Positions 28,008-37,001 are shown, numbered from the stretch's first letter. The stretch: DNA of 37,001 bases from Schleiferiaceae bacterium (GCA_030829675.1 JAURAE010000003.1:1-37001); one strand, 5' to 3'. Notes: a model not told the origin generated them from the sequence alone. Numbers and translations: made by a program.

Positions 28008-28939
28008 GTGCTGTAGCGAACGTATTCCTCATTGGCGCCGCAAAAGCCGGAACCACCGCACTGGCGGATATGTTGGCCCAGCACCCGCACATCGCCGGCA
28101 TGCCTATTAAGGAGCCCGGACACTTCTGCACGGACCTGCGCCCCAAAGTATTTTCCAAATCCTACAAGCGATTGATTCAATGGAACGAGGCGGATTATTT
28201 TGCTGAGGCCGAATTAAAGGAACGTCATATTGGTTTTGTTGAAGAGCGCAGTCATTACCACCGATTGTGTCAACAAGCCCAAGCAGCAAAGCCCGAAGCC
28301 ACACATATTCTGGATGCGTCCACGGCGTATTTGTATAGTGCGCCGGCCGTGAAAGAATTGGCCCATTACAATAACAAAGCAAAAATCATTGTCCTATTGC
28401 GCAACCCGATCGACCGTGCTTGGAGTCATTACACGATGGCATTGAAGTACGGTATGGAAAGCGAGGCGCCATTGGCGGCCTTCCAGCGTGAGGCGACGCT
28501 AGAGCGGGCTCAATGGGGTAGGGATGAGTGCTATCTGGAGTTGGGCTATTACGCACAGCAGCTCAAACGTTGGAAGGAGAAATTTGGAGAGAAGCATTTG
28601 CTGGTGGTCTTTCACGAAGATTTGAAAAACACGCCACAGAAGGTCCTCAACCGCATTACAGAGTTCTTGGACTTACCTACTTTTGTGGCAACTAAAGCGA
28701 AGGCGACAAACGAAGGTTCCGTGCCAAAATACCCGAAAATGAATGCCCTAGGCATGCGGGTGGTGGCGCCCATTCGTGAGAAGCTGCCGAAGGAGATGAT
28801 CAGTGCGATGAAAAAAGTGCTGCAGGACAAGGCGCCGGATTTGGACGACGATGTCGCCCGCTGGTTGAAACAACATTATAATGAGGAGATGGCAGAATTG
28901 GCCACTCTACTAAATTTGAATTTAACTCACTGGAAATAA
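28004..28939 (+). CDS. Sulfotransferase (PAPS-dependent type)
   Basis: Start at 28004 (MSAVANVFLIGAAKAGTTALADMLAQHPHI, PAPS 5'-loop); IIVLLRNPIDRAWSHYTMALKYG; ATGA overlap with the flippase stop. The longer ORF from 27719 runs through the flippase. Confidence 0.9.
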   Translation: MSAVANVFLIGAAKAGTTALADMLAQHPHIAGMPIKEPGHFCTDLRPKVFSKSYKRLIQWNEADYFAEAELKERHIGFVEERSHYHRLCQQAQAAKPEATHILDASTAYLYSAPAVKELAHYNNKAKIIVLLRNPIDRAWSHYTMALKYGMESEAPLAAFQREATLERAQWGRDECYLELGYYAQQLKRWKEKFGEKHLLVVFHEDLKNTPQKVLNRITEFLDLPTFVATKAKATNEGSVPKYPKMNALGMRVVAPIREKLPKEMISAMKKVLQDKAPDLDDDVARWLKQHYNEEMAELATLLNLNLTHWK

Positions 28940-28942
28940 GCT

Positions 28943-29950
28943 ATGGAATACAGTAGTGCTAATTTGATTTCGTTTTTCTACACCCATTGGAAGAAGCTGA
29001 TGGTTGTGCCGTTTTTGGCCATGGTGGTTGCGGTCGTGTTCAGCGGTCCCCAATTCGTCAAACCCCTGTTCGAATCTCAGGTCATCCTTTTCCCATCGAC
29101 CACCAACTCGGTGTCAAAGGCCCTCCTGCCCCAATCTAACGGCTATGGTGATGAGGATATCTTCGAATACGGCGATGAACAACAGGCCGAACAATTGCTG
29201 CAAATCCTGAGCTCTGGAGAAATTCGCGACAGTGTGATTCAGAAATTCGACTTGATGAACCACTACGACATTGATCCAGATTCAGATTACCCACGCACAA
29301 AGCTGTTCAAGGAGTACGAGAACAAAATTGAATTTCAACGCACCCAGTTCATGTCTGTGGAGATCAACGTGCTAGATACCGACCCGCAAATAGCTGCTGA
29401 TATTGCGAATTACATTTCGAAGCTGGTCGATAAGGTAAAGCGTCGCGTGGCCCGTGGCCGCGCCGAAATGGGATTGGAAATCGTCAAGAACGAATACCAC
29501 AGCCTGCAAAATGAGGTCCAAACCATGGAGGATAAAATCACTGAATTGCGCTATAAAGGGGTTCATGATTACGAAAGTCAAAGCGCCGTATTTAATGAGC
29601 AGTATGCCATCGCTCTTGCCGAAGGTGCTCCGCAAAGCCGCATAAAGGAATTGGAACGTCGCCTAGATACCCTCGCGAAATACGGAGGTAAATATGTAGC
29701 CATCCGCGATGAGCTCCAATTGCTCAAAGAGGAAGAGGTGAAGTTGAAAACTAAGTTCGACCAAGCGAAAGTGGATGTCAACCAAAACCTTCCTGCCACC
29801 TTCAAGGTTGATGCTGCACGTCCTGCAGAGCGCAAGACGTATCCAAAACGCAGCATTTTAATATTAGCTGTAGGCTTCGCAACCTTCATCTTGATGTCAT
29901 TCTTCTTGATGGTCCAAGGCACCTTAAACGAACTTCGCGGCAAGTCCTAA
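28943..29950 (+). CDS. Wzz-type chain-length determinant / polysaccharide co-polymerase
   Basis: 335 aa; TM at each end, coiled coil between, PAERKTYPKRSILILAVGF proline-rich TM2 region. Confidence 0.8.
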   Translation: MEYSSANLISFFYTHWKKLMVVPFLAMVVAVVFSGPQFVKPLFESQVILFPSTTNSVSKALLPQSNGYGDEDIFEYGDEQQAEQLLQILSSGEIRDSVIQKFDLMNHYDIDPDSDYPRTKLFKEYENKIEFQRTQFMSVEINVLDTDPQIAADIANYISKLVDKVKRRVARGRAEMGLEIVKNEYHSLQNEVQTMEDKITELRYKGVHDYESQSAVFNEQYAIALAEGAPQSRIKELERRLDTLAKYGGKYVAIRDELQLLKEEEVKLKTKFDQAKVDVNQNLPATFKVDAARPAERKTYPKRSILILAVGFATFILMSFFLMVQGTLNELRGKS

Positions 29951-29953
29951 ACC

Positions 29954-31390
29954 GTGTTAGGCATTAGCCAAATATCAAATCGTTGGCTCGCCATCATTGG
30001 TCTGGTAACCTTACCGTTGGTGGGGCTGGCCGTAGCCTATGAATTTTGGTACGCCTTCCTGTTGCCGCCAGCTTTATTGGTGGTATGGATGACCTTGTAC
30101 CGATTAGATTGGGCCATGTGGTTCATCGTCTTTGCGACGCCGGTCTCCATCAACCTCACGGATCTAACCGGAGGAGCTGGTCTTTCTTTGCCCACGGAGC
30201 CCATGCTTGTGCTGGTCACTTTCATCGCATTGATCAAAATGGCCCTCCTCGGGGAGTTTGACCGCAAAATCATACAACACCCCATCTCCATAGCCATCTA
30301 TATCTACCTGGCTTGGATGCTCTTTACAGCCATTACGTCCCAATTACCTTTAGTATCGCTAAAGCAATTGGCCACACGCATATGGTTCATAGTTCCTTAT
30401 TACTTCGTTTTGGCCCACCTATTCTTGAAGAGCGACCGCAACAAACTCACTTTCCTGTGGCTCTTCCTGATCACCCTCACCGTTGCGGCCATCTATACCC
30501 TGGTCATTCACAGCCAATACGGCTTCACTAAAAAGACATCCACGTGGGTGATGTTCCCGCTATTCAAAGAGCACACCTCCTACGGCGCCGTTCTAGCTAT
30601 GATGTACCCTGCGGCCCTTTATCTCACCTTTAGAAAGAGCAGTTGGGGTTTCAATGCCGTTGCAGGCGCGATGCTCGCCATACTAACCTTAGCCACGGTA
30701 TTAAGCTATACCCGCGCCGCCTGGCTATCATTAGTGGGAGCAGGTGCTGTGTATTTGGTGTACCTCTTTCGCTGGTCCAAAACCACAGTATGGTCCCTCG
30801 CAGGTATTGCGGTCTTAATCGCCGCATTGAATTTTTCTTGGATCTCTTCTAAGTTTGAAAGAAATAGGACCGATTCGTCCGACGATCTCAACGAACACGT
30901 GGCCTCAGTGACAAACGTAAGTACCGACGCCTCCAACCTCGAGCGGATCAACAGATGGAATTCCGCCATACGTATGTTCAAGGACCGACCAGTCCTGGGC
31001 CACGGTCCAGGAACTTACATGTTCCTCTACGCGCCTTATCAAAAGCCGTCGGAGAAAACGATAATTTCCACCAATGCCGGAAACCGCGGCAATGCGCACA
31101 GTGAATACCTTAGTCCGTTAGCGGAATCAGGAGTTATGGGCTTATTAACCTTCCTTGGTTTAATCATCACAGTTATTGTTGTAGCAGTCAATTCTTACGC
31201 GCGAGCATCCTCCCCGTTCTTAAAATCCTTGATTCGCGTCGCATTCCTAGGTCTCATTACCTACTTCCTGCACGGCTTCCTCAACAACTTCCTAGATATG
31301 GATAAGGCCAGTGCACCCTTCTGGGGATTCTTCGCGCTGCTTGCTTCAATTTCTATCCATTCTAGGACCGAATCAAGCAACTTGCGTTAA
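29954..31390 (+). CDS. O-antigen ligase/polymerase (Wzy/WaaL-like), GTG start
   Basis: 478 aa multi-TM; SVTNVSTDASNLERINRWNSAIRMFKDRPVLGHGPGTYMF...RGNAHSEYL. Confidence 0.85.
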   Translation: MLGISQISNRWLAIIGLVTLPLVGLAVAYEFWYAFLLPPALLVVWMTLYRLDWAMWFIVFATPVSINLTDLTGGAGLSLPTEPMLVLVTFIALIKMALLGEFDRKIIQHPISIAIYIYLAWMLFTAITSQLPLVSLKQLATRIWFIVPYYFVLAHLFLKSDRNKLTFLWLFLITLTVAAIYTLVIHSQYGFTKKTSTWVMFPLFKEHTSYGAVLAMMYPAALYLTFRKSSWGFNAVAGAMLAILTLATVLSYTRAAWLSLVGAGAVYLVYLFRWSKTTVWSLAGIAVLIAALNFSWISSKFERNRTDSSDDLNEHVASVTNVSTDASNLERINRWNSAIRMFKDRPVLGHGPGTYMFLYAPYQKPSEKTIISTNAGNRGNAHSEYLSPLAESGVMGLLTFLGLIITVIVVAVNSYARASSPFLKSLIRVAFLGLITYFLHGFLNNFLDMDKASAPFWGFFALLASISIHSRTESSNLR

Positions 31391-31414
31391 TTATAATAGT
31401 GTTATGATTTTCGC

Positions 31415-31480
31415 TTATCTCAAGAAAAGTCTCACACGAGACACCTCAATTCTTGAGGAATTCGAAAAAAAATGAGATAA
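31415..31480 (+). promoter_or_regulatory. Predicted three-way-junction structured element upstream of susC
   Basis: Closing stem TTATCTCA (31415-31422)/TGAGATAA (31473-31480); hairpin GTCTC-ACAC-GAGAC (31429-31442); hairpin CCTCAA-TTC-TTGAGG (31444-31458). Confidence 0.4.
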
Positions 31481-31573
31481 AACCTTATTTATTGCGGTTA
31501 ACACTTGCATAATATTAGGAATAGTCTCAATTTTAGCATTGCTTAACATACGTTTAACAGAAAAACAGGTACA

Positions 31574-34500
31574 ATGAAGAACAAATTGTCACTGTGGTCA
31601 GTGTTGGCTTTCATGCTTACTGTAAACTTTGCGATTGCGCAATCAGTTTCAGGGGTAGTTAGCGACGCTGGTTCAGGAGAACCACTACCAGGGGTAGCGG
31701 TATCAGAGAAGGGTTCTAACAATGCAACTCTAACTGACTTTGATGGTAAGTTTACCATCAACGTTGGCGAAGGCGCAACGCTAGTATTCTCTTCTATGGG
31801 TATGGAAACGAAAGAAGTTGCTGCAACTTCTGATTTCCTACAAGTTTCACTTGATGGTACAAGCCAAAACCTTGACGAGGTGGTTGTAACAGCATTGGGT
31901 ATTTCTCGTGAGAAGAAATCCCTAGGTTACGCTACACAAGAAGTTGATGGTGCGGAAGTAACTAAGGTGAAAGATGCAAACTTCGTAAACAGCTTGAGCG
32001 GTAAAGTCGCTGGTGTTGAAATCAAGAGTTCAGGTACTCTTGGTGGATCTGCCAACGTGGTGATCCGTGGTTACAAGTCTTTGACTGGTAACAACCAGGC
32101 TCTTTTCGTTGTTGATGGTGTGCCAATCTCGAACGCAACAGGTAACAGCGGAAACGTTGCTAGCGGTCGTGGTGGTTACGATTACGGTAATGCTGCCATG
32201 GATATCAACCCTGAAGATATTGAGAACATCTCTGTATTGAAGGGTGCGGCTGCAACTGCGATCTACGGATCACGTGCTGCAAATGGTGTAGTTATGATTA
32301 CTACCAAGAGCGGTAAAGCTTCAGGTGGTAAGAAAACTTTGGGTGTTACTGTAAACACTGGTGTAACTGTAGGTTCGGTAAACCCAGATACTTGGGTTCG
32401 TCACCAACAATCTTACGGTCCAGGTTACGGTCCTTTCTACGGTCCTAATTACCACTACTTAGCGAATGGGGATAGTGTATTTATTGATGCACGTGCAACT
32501 CCATACGATGTAGATGGTGATGGTACTTACGAATTGACAGTGCCAATGGGTGAGGATGCTTCTTGGGGTCTTGCTGTTGATCCAAGTCTTCAGATTTACG
32601 ACTGGGAATCTATCCACCCGCTATCAACTCAATACGGTCAGTCAAGAGCTCATACTGCTCCAGGTGCTGGAAATGATGCAATGTCATTCTGGCAACAAAG
32701 CGTTACTCGTAACAACAACGTTTCGATTGACGGTGGTGGTGAAAACTCTTCTTTCCGTCTATCAGCGACTGATTTCACTCAATCAGGTATCGTTCCTGGT
32801 TCTGAAATCAAGCGTAGCAACGTGAGTTTCAGTGGTCGTTTCAACGCTTCAGACAAATTGACTGTAAGCGCTAAAGCAAACTACGTGAAGCAAGATGGTA
32901 AAGGTCGCTACGGTACTGGTTACGATTCACGTAACCCTAACCAAAGCTTCCGTCAGTGGTACAACGTATTGACCAACATGACTTCACAACGCGAAGAATA
33001 CGAGAACTCTGGTGCAAACATCACTTGGAACCCTTACGGTTACGGTGCTGCTGCTCCTTACAAGCCTCACTACTTCGATAACTTCTACTTCTCTGCCCTT
33101 GAAAATTATGCAACTGATACGCGTAACCGTATCATTGGTAACATCATGGCAGAATACCAAATTAACGACTGGTTGAAATTGACAGGCCGTATGTCTGCTG
33201 ATACTTACTCTGAGTTGCGTGAAGAGCGCATCGCAGTTTCATCTGTAGATGTGAGCCGTTACTCTCGCAACAACCGCAACTTCACTGAGCGTAACAATGA
33301 TTTGTTCTTGAACTGGAACAAGTACTTCGGTACGGATGGTGAAATTTCTTTTGCGGGTATGTTGGGTTACAACTCACGTCGTACTTCATTCAGCTCTATT
33401 GGTGCTGCAACTAACGGTGGTTTGGTTGTTCCTGGCGTTTACGCTTTGAGCAACTCTGTAGCTGCTCCAGCTGCTCCAGGTGAGAGTGAATACCAGATCG
33501 GTGTTGATGGTATCTTCGGTCAGGCTTCTTTCGGCTACAAGAATTTCTTGTACGTTGACTTGACTGCTCGTCAAGATCAATCATCTACCCTTCCTGTTGC
33601 AAACAACACTTATCTATACCCATCTGCGACATTGTCGTTGATCTTCTCTGAACTTGTTGATATTGACGGTTTGGACTTCGGTAAGGTTCGCTTGAATTAT
33701 GCTTCTGTAGGTTCTGATGGGCCTGCTCAAGCTTTGGTTGATGCTTACGGTATCGGAACACCATTTAACGGTGTAACTTTGGCGTCTGCTCCATCGACTC
33801 AGCGCAATGCTGGTCTTCTTCCTGAAGTCACAGTAAGTACTGAGGCTGGTTTGGAATTGAAGTTCTTGAAAAACCGTGCTGGTTTGGATTTGAGCTTCTA
33901 CAACTCTTCTACTTACAACCAGATTCTACCTGCTCAAGTATCATCAGCAACAGGTACTTACTACAAGTATGTGAACGCTGGTCAGATTGACAACTCAGGG
34001 GTTGAATTGAGTGCTTACTTTACTCCAGTAAAAACGAGCGACTTCCAGTGGGATGTGAACTTGAACTGGTCACGCAACCGCAACAACGTTGTTGAGTTGT
34101 TTGGTGATTCACAAACATTGCTTCTTGCTTCTGTACAGGGTGGTATCAACATTACTGCTCGTGTAGGTCAGCCTTACGGTACTTTGGAAGGAACTACTTT
34201 CCAGAGAGACGCTGCTAGTGGTGCGCCAATCGTTTACGAATGGTCAAGCTGGAGAGGTGGTCACCGCTACTTACGTGGTGATGTAGGCGCAGTAGGAAAC
34301 ATCCAGGCAGATTGGAGAGGTGGTATTAACAACAGCTTCTCTTACAAGAATATCACGTTCTCTGCTTTGATCGATGCACAAATGGGTGGAAACTTCTTCT
34401 CATTGGATACTTGGTACGGTTACGGAACAGGTGTTTACGACTTCCAAGCAGGAACTAACTCTAACGGTCATACAATCCGTGACTACACTGAAAACGGTGG

Positions 34501-34939
34501 TGGTATGTCTTGGGCTGATGTTCAAGCGTCTAACCCACACGTAGAGACTCCTATTCTATGGGACGGTGCCACTGTTGATGGCGACGGAAACCCTGTAGGT
34601 TCAGGCTCACCAGATGCTAACTTGATGATGTACATGAACGGTTACGGTAACACTCTAGGTTGGGCCTTGGCTCCAAACGAGTTGCACGTATACGATGCAT
34701 CATTCGTGAAATTGCGTGAGGTTGCATTGACTTACCAAGTACCAACTAGCCAGTTGGGAGATCTTCCAGTTGCTGGTGTAGATGTAAGCTTGGTCGGTCG
34801 CAACTTGGCAATCCTGTACAAGAACACTCCTTACTCTGATCCAGAAGCTGGTTTGAGTGCAGGTAACGTACAAGGATACCAAAGTGGTGCATACCCAACT
34901 TTGCGTGAAGTAGGTTTGAACTTGAGAGTTAAATTCTAA
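31574..34939 (+). CDS. susC: SusC/RagA-family TonB-linked outer membrane transporter
   Basis: 1121 aa; signal peptide; carboxypeptidase-D-like N domain VSGVVSDAGSGEPLPGVAV; LDEVVVTALGISREKKSLGYATQEV; plug VLKGAAATAIYGSRAANGVVMITTKSG. Confidence 0.96.
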   Translation: MKNKLSLWSVLAFMLTVNFAIAQSVSGVVSDAGSGEPLPGVAVSEKGSNNATLTDFDGKFTINVGEGATLVFSSMGMETKEVAATSDFLQVSLDGTSQNLDEVVVTALGISREKKSLGYATQEVDGAEVTKVKDANFVNSLSGKVAGVEIKSSGTLGGSANVVIRGYKSLTGNNQALFVVDGVPISNATGNSGNVASGRGGYDYGNAAMDINPEDIENISVLKGAAATAIYGSRAANGVVMITTKSGKASGGKKTLGVTVNTGVTVGSVNPDTWVRHQQSYGPGYGPFYGPNYHYLANGDSVFIDARATPYDVDGDGTYELTVPMGEDASWGLAVDPSLQIYDWESIHPLSTQYGQSRAHTAPGAGNDAMSFWQQSVTRNNNVSIDGGGENSSFRLSATDFTQSGIVPGSEIKRSNVSFSGRFNASDKLTVSAKANYVKQDGKGRYGTGYDSRNPNQSFRQWYNVLTNMTSQREEYENSGANITWNPYGYGAAAPYKPHYFDNFYFSALENYATDTRNRIIGNIMAEYQINDWLKLTGRMSADTYSELREERIAVSSVDVSRYSRNNRNFTERNNDLFLNWNKYFGTDGEISFAGMLGYNSRRTSFSSIGAATNGGLVVPGVYALSNSVAAPAAPGESEYQIGVDGIFGQASFGYKNFLYVDLTARQDQSSTLPVANNTYLYPSATLSLIFSELVDIDGLDFGKVRLNYASVGSDGPAQALVDAYGIGTPFNGVTLASAPSTQRNAGLLPEVTVSTEAGLELKFLKNRAGLDLSFYNSSTYNQILPAQVSSATGTYYKYVNAGQIDNSGVELSAYFTPVKTSDFQWDVNLNWSRNRNNVVELFGDSQTLLLASVQGGINITARVGQPYGTLEGTTFQRDAASGAPIVYEWSSWRGGHRYLRGDVGAVGNIQADWRGGINNSFSYKNITFSALIDAQMGGNFFSLDTWYGYGTGVYDFQAGTNSNGHTIRDYTENGGGMSWADVQASNPHVETPILWDGATVDGDGNPVGSGSPDANLMMYMNGYGNTLGWALAPNELHVYDASFVKLREVALTYQVPTSQLGDLPVAGVDVSLVGRNLAILYKNTPYSDPEAGLSAGNVQGYQSGAYPTLREVGLNLRVKF

Positions 34940-34953
34940 GAAGTAATTGAGAT

Positions 34954-36363
34954 ATGAAAAAGTTATTATTTGCTGCAGCTGCAGCACTCGCAATCACTTC
35001 TTGTACTAGCGATCTAAGCGACTTAAACAAAAACGGCAAAGCTCCTGAGAGCGTACCTTCTGGTGCCTTGTTTGCCAACGCAGTAATGGGTTACTACGAT
35101 TTTGACGCTGTACAAAATGTGAACTTGAACAACTTGCGTCTTTGGTCTCAGCACTGGACGCAGACTACATACGTCGACGAGTCAAACTTCAATTTGAACG
35201 AGCGTGATGTTAACGGTAGCACTTTCTTTAACATGTATGTTACGGTAATCCGTGACTGTGAAGAAGCACGTACTGCTGTAATGAATGGACCAGAAAGTGC
35301 AGCTGCGAAAGCTGCTTCTGTTGCTGCTATTGAAGTAATGGAAGTAATGGCATACCAGTACTTGGTGGATTTGTTTGGTGATGTTCCTTATTCTGAGGCA
35401 TTGAGCGAAACAAACGTTCCTAAGTATGATGCTGGTTCTACGATCTACGCGGACCTTTTGGCTCGTTTGGATGCTGCTACAGCTGACCTAAGTGGTTCAA
35501 ACACTTTCGGTTCATCTGATATCATCTATGGTGGTGATGCTGCTGCTTGGAAGAAAGCTGCTAACTCTTTGATGTTGCGTATGGCTGTTCGTATGATTGG
35601 ATACGACGCTGCTGCTGCAAAATCTTGGGGTGAGAAAGCTATCGCTGGTGGTGTATTTACATCTTCTGCTGATGATATGCGTTTGTTCTACTCTTCAGCG
35701 CCTCCTCATACTCATCCGATGTGGGTAACTTTGGTTCAAAGTGGTCGTACTGACTACGTTGCCTCAGCGACTCTAGGTGATGTATTGAACGGTTTGTCTG
35801 ATCCACGTCGTGCAGGTTTCTTTAAGAACTTGGGCGGTTCAGATTCAGTAACTGGTGCTCCTCATGGATTCCAAGTAAACTATTACGACTACTCACAGCC
35901 AGGAACTGCGTTGGAAGATCCAACTTGGTCTCACGCTGCGATCAGCTACGTAGAAGTTGAGTTTTTGATGGCTCATGCTGCTGTTGCAGGTTGGGCAGGT
36001 GCTAGCGATGCTGCTACACACTACGAGAACGGTATCCGCGCTTCTATCGAAGAGTGGGGTGGTTCATCTGCTGATGCTGATGCTTACATGATGCACCCTA
36101 TGGTTGCATTTAGCTCTACTACTGCTGCAACACAAATCGGTGTTCAGAAGTGGATCGCTATGTACAGCAACGCGTTCGAAGCATATGCTGCCGTACGTAT
36201 GTATGACCTGCCTATGCAAACAGCTGCTTTGGTTGGTACCGTAACCCCTGCACGTTACAGCTACCCATTGGACGAGTATTCTTTGAATACTACAAACGTT
36301 CAAGCGGCTGCTGCTAACTACGGTGGTGACGATACATTCGCTAAAGTATTCTGGGACATGTAA
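34954..36363 (+). CDS. susD: SusD/RagB-family surface glycan/nutrient-binding lipoprotein
   Basis: 469 aa; lipobox AITSC; VMAYQYLVDLFGDVPYSEAL; 14 nt after susC. Confidence 0.93.
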   Translation: MKKLLFAAAAALAITSCTSDLSDLNKNGKAPESVPSGALFANAVMGYYDFDAVQNVNLNNLRLWSQHWTQTTYVDESNFNLNERDVNGSTFFNMYVTVIRDCEEARTAVMNGPESAAAKAASVAAIEVMEVMAYQYLVDLFGDVPYSEALSETNVPKYDAGSTIYADLLARLDAATADLSGSNTFGSSDIIYGGDAAAWKKAANSLMLRMAVRMIGYDAAAAKSWGEKAIAGGVFTSSADDMRLFYSSAPPHTHPMWVTLVQSGRTDYVASATLGDVLNGLSDPRRAGFFKNLGGSDSVTGAPHGFQVNYYDYSQPGTALEDPTWSHAAISYVEVEFLMAHAAVAGWAGASDAATHYENGIRASIEEWGGSSADADAYMMHPMVAFSSTTAATQIGVQKWIAMYSNAFEAYAAVRMYDLPMQTAALVGTVTPARYSYPLDEYSLNTTNVQAAAANYGGDDTFAKVFWDM

Positions 36364-36390
36364 TTCGTACCTGAATTCTATACATAAGGA

Positions 36391-36417
36391 ACCCGCGCCT
36401 CCGGCGCGGGTTTTTTT
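36391..36417 (+). terminator. Strong Rho-independent terminator of the susCD operon
   Basis: ACCCGCGCC-TCC-GGCGCGGGT followed by TTTTTT. Confidence 0.92.
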
Positions 36418-36424
36418 ATTTCTC

Positions 36425-36448
36425 AAATTTTGGAGCCCAAAATTTTTT
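36425..36448 (+). terminator. Second, AT-rich terminator-like hairpin in tandem
   Basis: AAATTTTGG-AGC-CCAAAATTT followed by TTT. Confidence 0.5.
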
Positions 36449-36477
36449 ACCTTCTCGGGGAGATAAACCGATGCGCT

Positions 36478-37001
36478 ATGAAAAGATCAGTTCTACTTCT
36501 ACTAACCATTTGCTTGAGCCCTATGGGCTTCGCGCAAGACTATAAGGCCCAATTCCTTTCTGCATTCGAAAGCGGCAATGATTCTATCCAACGTGTGGTA
36601 TTGGACCAATGGAAATTGGCCGCCCCGGAAGAGGCGGAATACTATGTGGCAGAATTCAATTACCATGTGAATTTGGCCCTCAGTGAAGTTATGGGTATCC
36701 TGCCGGACCCCCCGCAAGGTGATGCTTTCGCCATTACCGATAGTACGGGCGAGGTTGTGGGATATATGGGCAGCTATATTAGTTGGGATTCCGCGCACAC
36801 GGAATTGGCCCTAAATACCATTCGTGAAGGGATTGCTGCGCATCCCAATAGGTTGGATATGCATTTTGGCTACATTCACTTCCTTGGCCAAGCAAAGTAT
36901 TGGGAGGATTTTGCGGCAGGTATTGAGGCCGTGTTGGCGCAAGATGCGACTAATGATCACCTTTGGTTGTGGACCGATAATGAGTCTTTTGATGAGCCCA
37001 A
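36478..37001 (+). CDS. Secreted protein, TPR-like helical repeats, truncated by window end
   Basis: ATG at 36478, signal peptide MKRSVLLLLTICLSPMGFAQ; open to the last base (not in the ORF track because there is no stop). Confidence 0.65.
   Translation, partial: MKRSVLLLLTICLSPMGFAQDYKAQFLSAFESGNDSIQRVVLDQWKLAAPEEAEYYVAEFNYHVNLALSEVMGILPDPPQGDAFAITDSTGEVVGYMGSYISWDSAHTELALNTIREGIAAHPNRLDMHFGYIHFLGQAKYWEDFAAGIEAVLAQDATNDHLWLWTDNESFDEP

Noticed and set aside
31391-31413. Sigma70-like TATAAT and a TTG...TATGATTTT pair upstream of the susC leader element
   Set aside because: Does not fit the Bacteroidota -33/-7 consensus well; promoter position left open.
1-37001. CRISPR array, transposase, integrase or phage genes
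   Set aside because: No regularly spaced repeats and no ORF with recognisable mobile-element or Cas motifs.

Overview
This is a chromosomal window from a Bacteroidota (Flavobacteriia-like) bacterium, read from the sequence and the supplied ORF track only. (1) At ~1.5-5.3 kb there is an envelope/exopolysaccharide module: nucleotidyltransferase, Wzz-like protein, Wzy-like polymerase/ligase and methyltransferase, with a convergent SDR epimerase. (2) At 6.3-8.2 kb there is a small membrane protein and an unusual secreted three-domain protein (SGNH hydrolase + SnoaL/NTF2-like + DUF1684). (3) At 8.5-19.2 kb there is a compact beta-1,3-glucan (laminarin-type) locus: a very large GH149/GH94-like phosphorylase with no signal peptide, a GH17 lipoprotein, a clan GH-A lipoprotein, a GH30 lipoprotein, a GPH/MFS sugar transporter, a signal-less GH17, and a convergent secreted GH16 with a probable T9SS C-terminal domain. 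(4) At 19.3-25.5 kb are a small lipoprotein, Era, Der, a large lipoprotein and RNase HII. (5) At 25.5-31.4 kb is a second polysaccharide module: GT4 glycosyltransferase, Wzx flippase, sulfotransferase, Wzz and Wzy. (6) At 31.6-36.4 kb is a SusC/SusD pair with strongly biased codon usage, a structured upstream region and tandem terminators, followed by a gene that runs off the window. Most notable observations: the phosphorolytic glucan locus with two differently located GH17s; the SGNH-SnoaL-DUF1684 fusion; a 66-nt predicted three-way-junction element upstream of susC; a terminator-like hairpin abutting the phosphorylase start codon; a long palindrome and a 37-bp hairpin repeat near the left edge; and four of four convergent gene junctions with essentially no intergenic DNA. 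No CRISPR array, rRNA, transposase or confident tRNA was seen.
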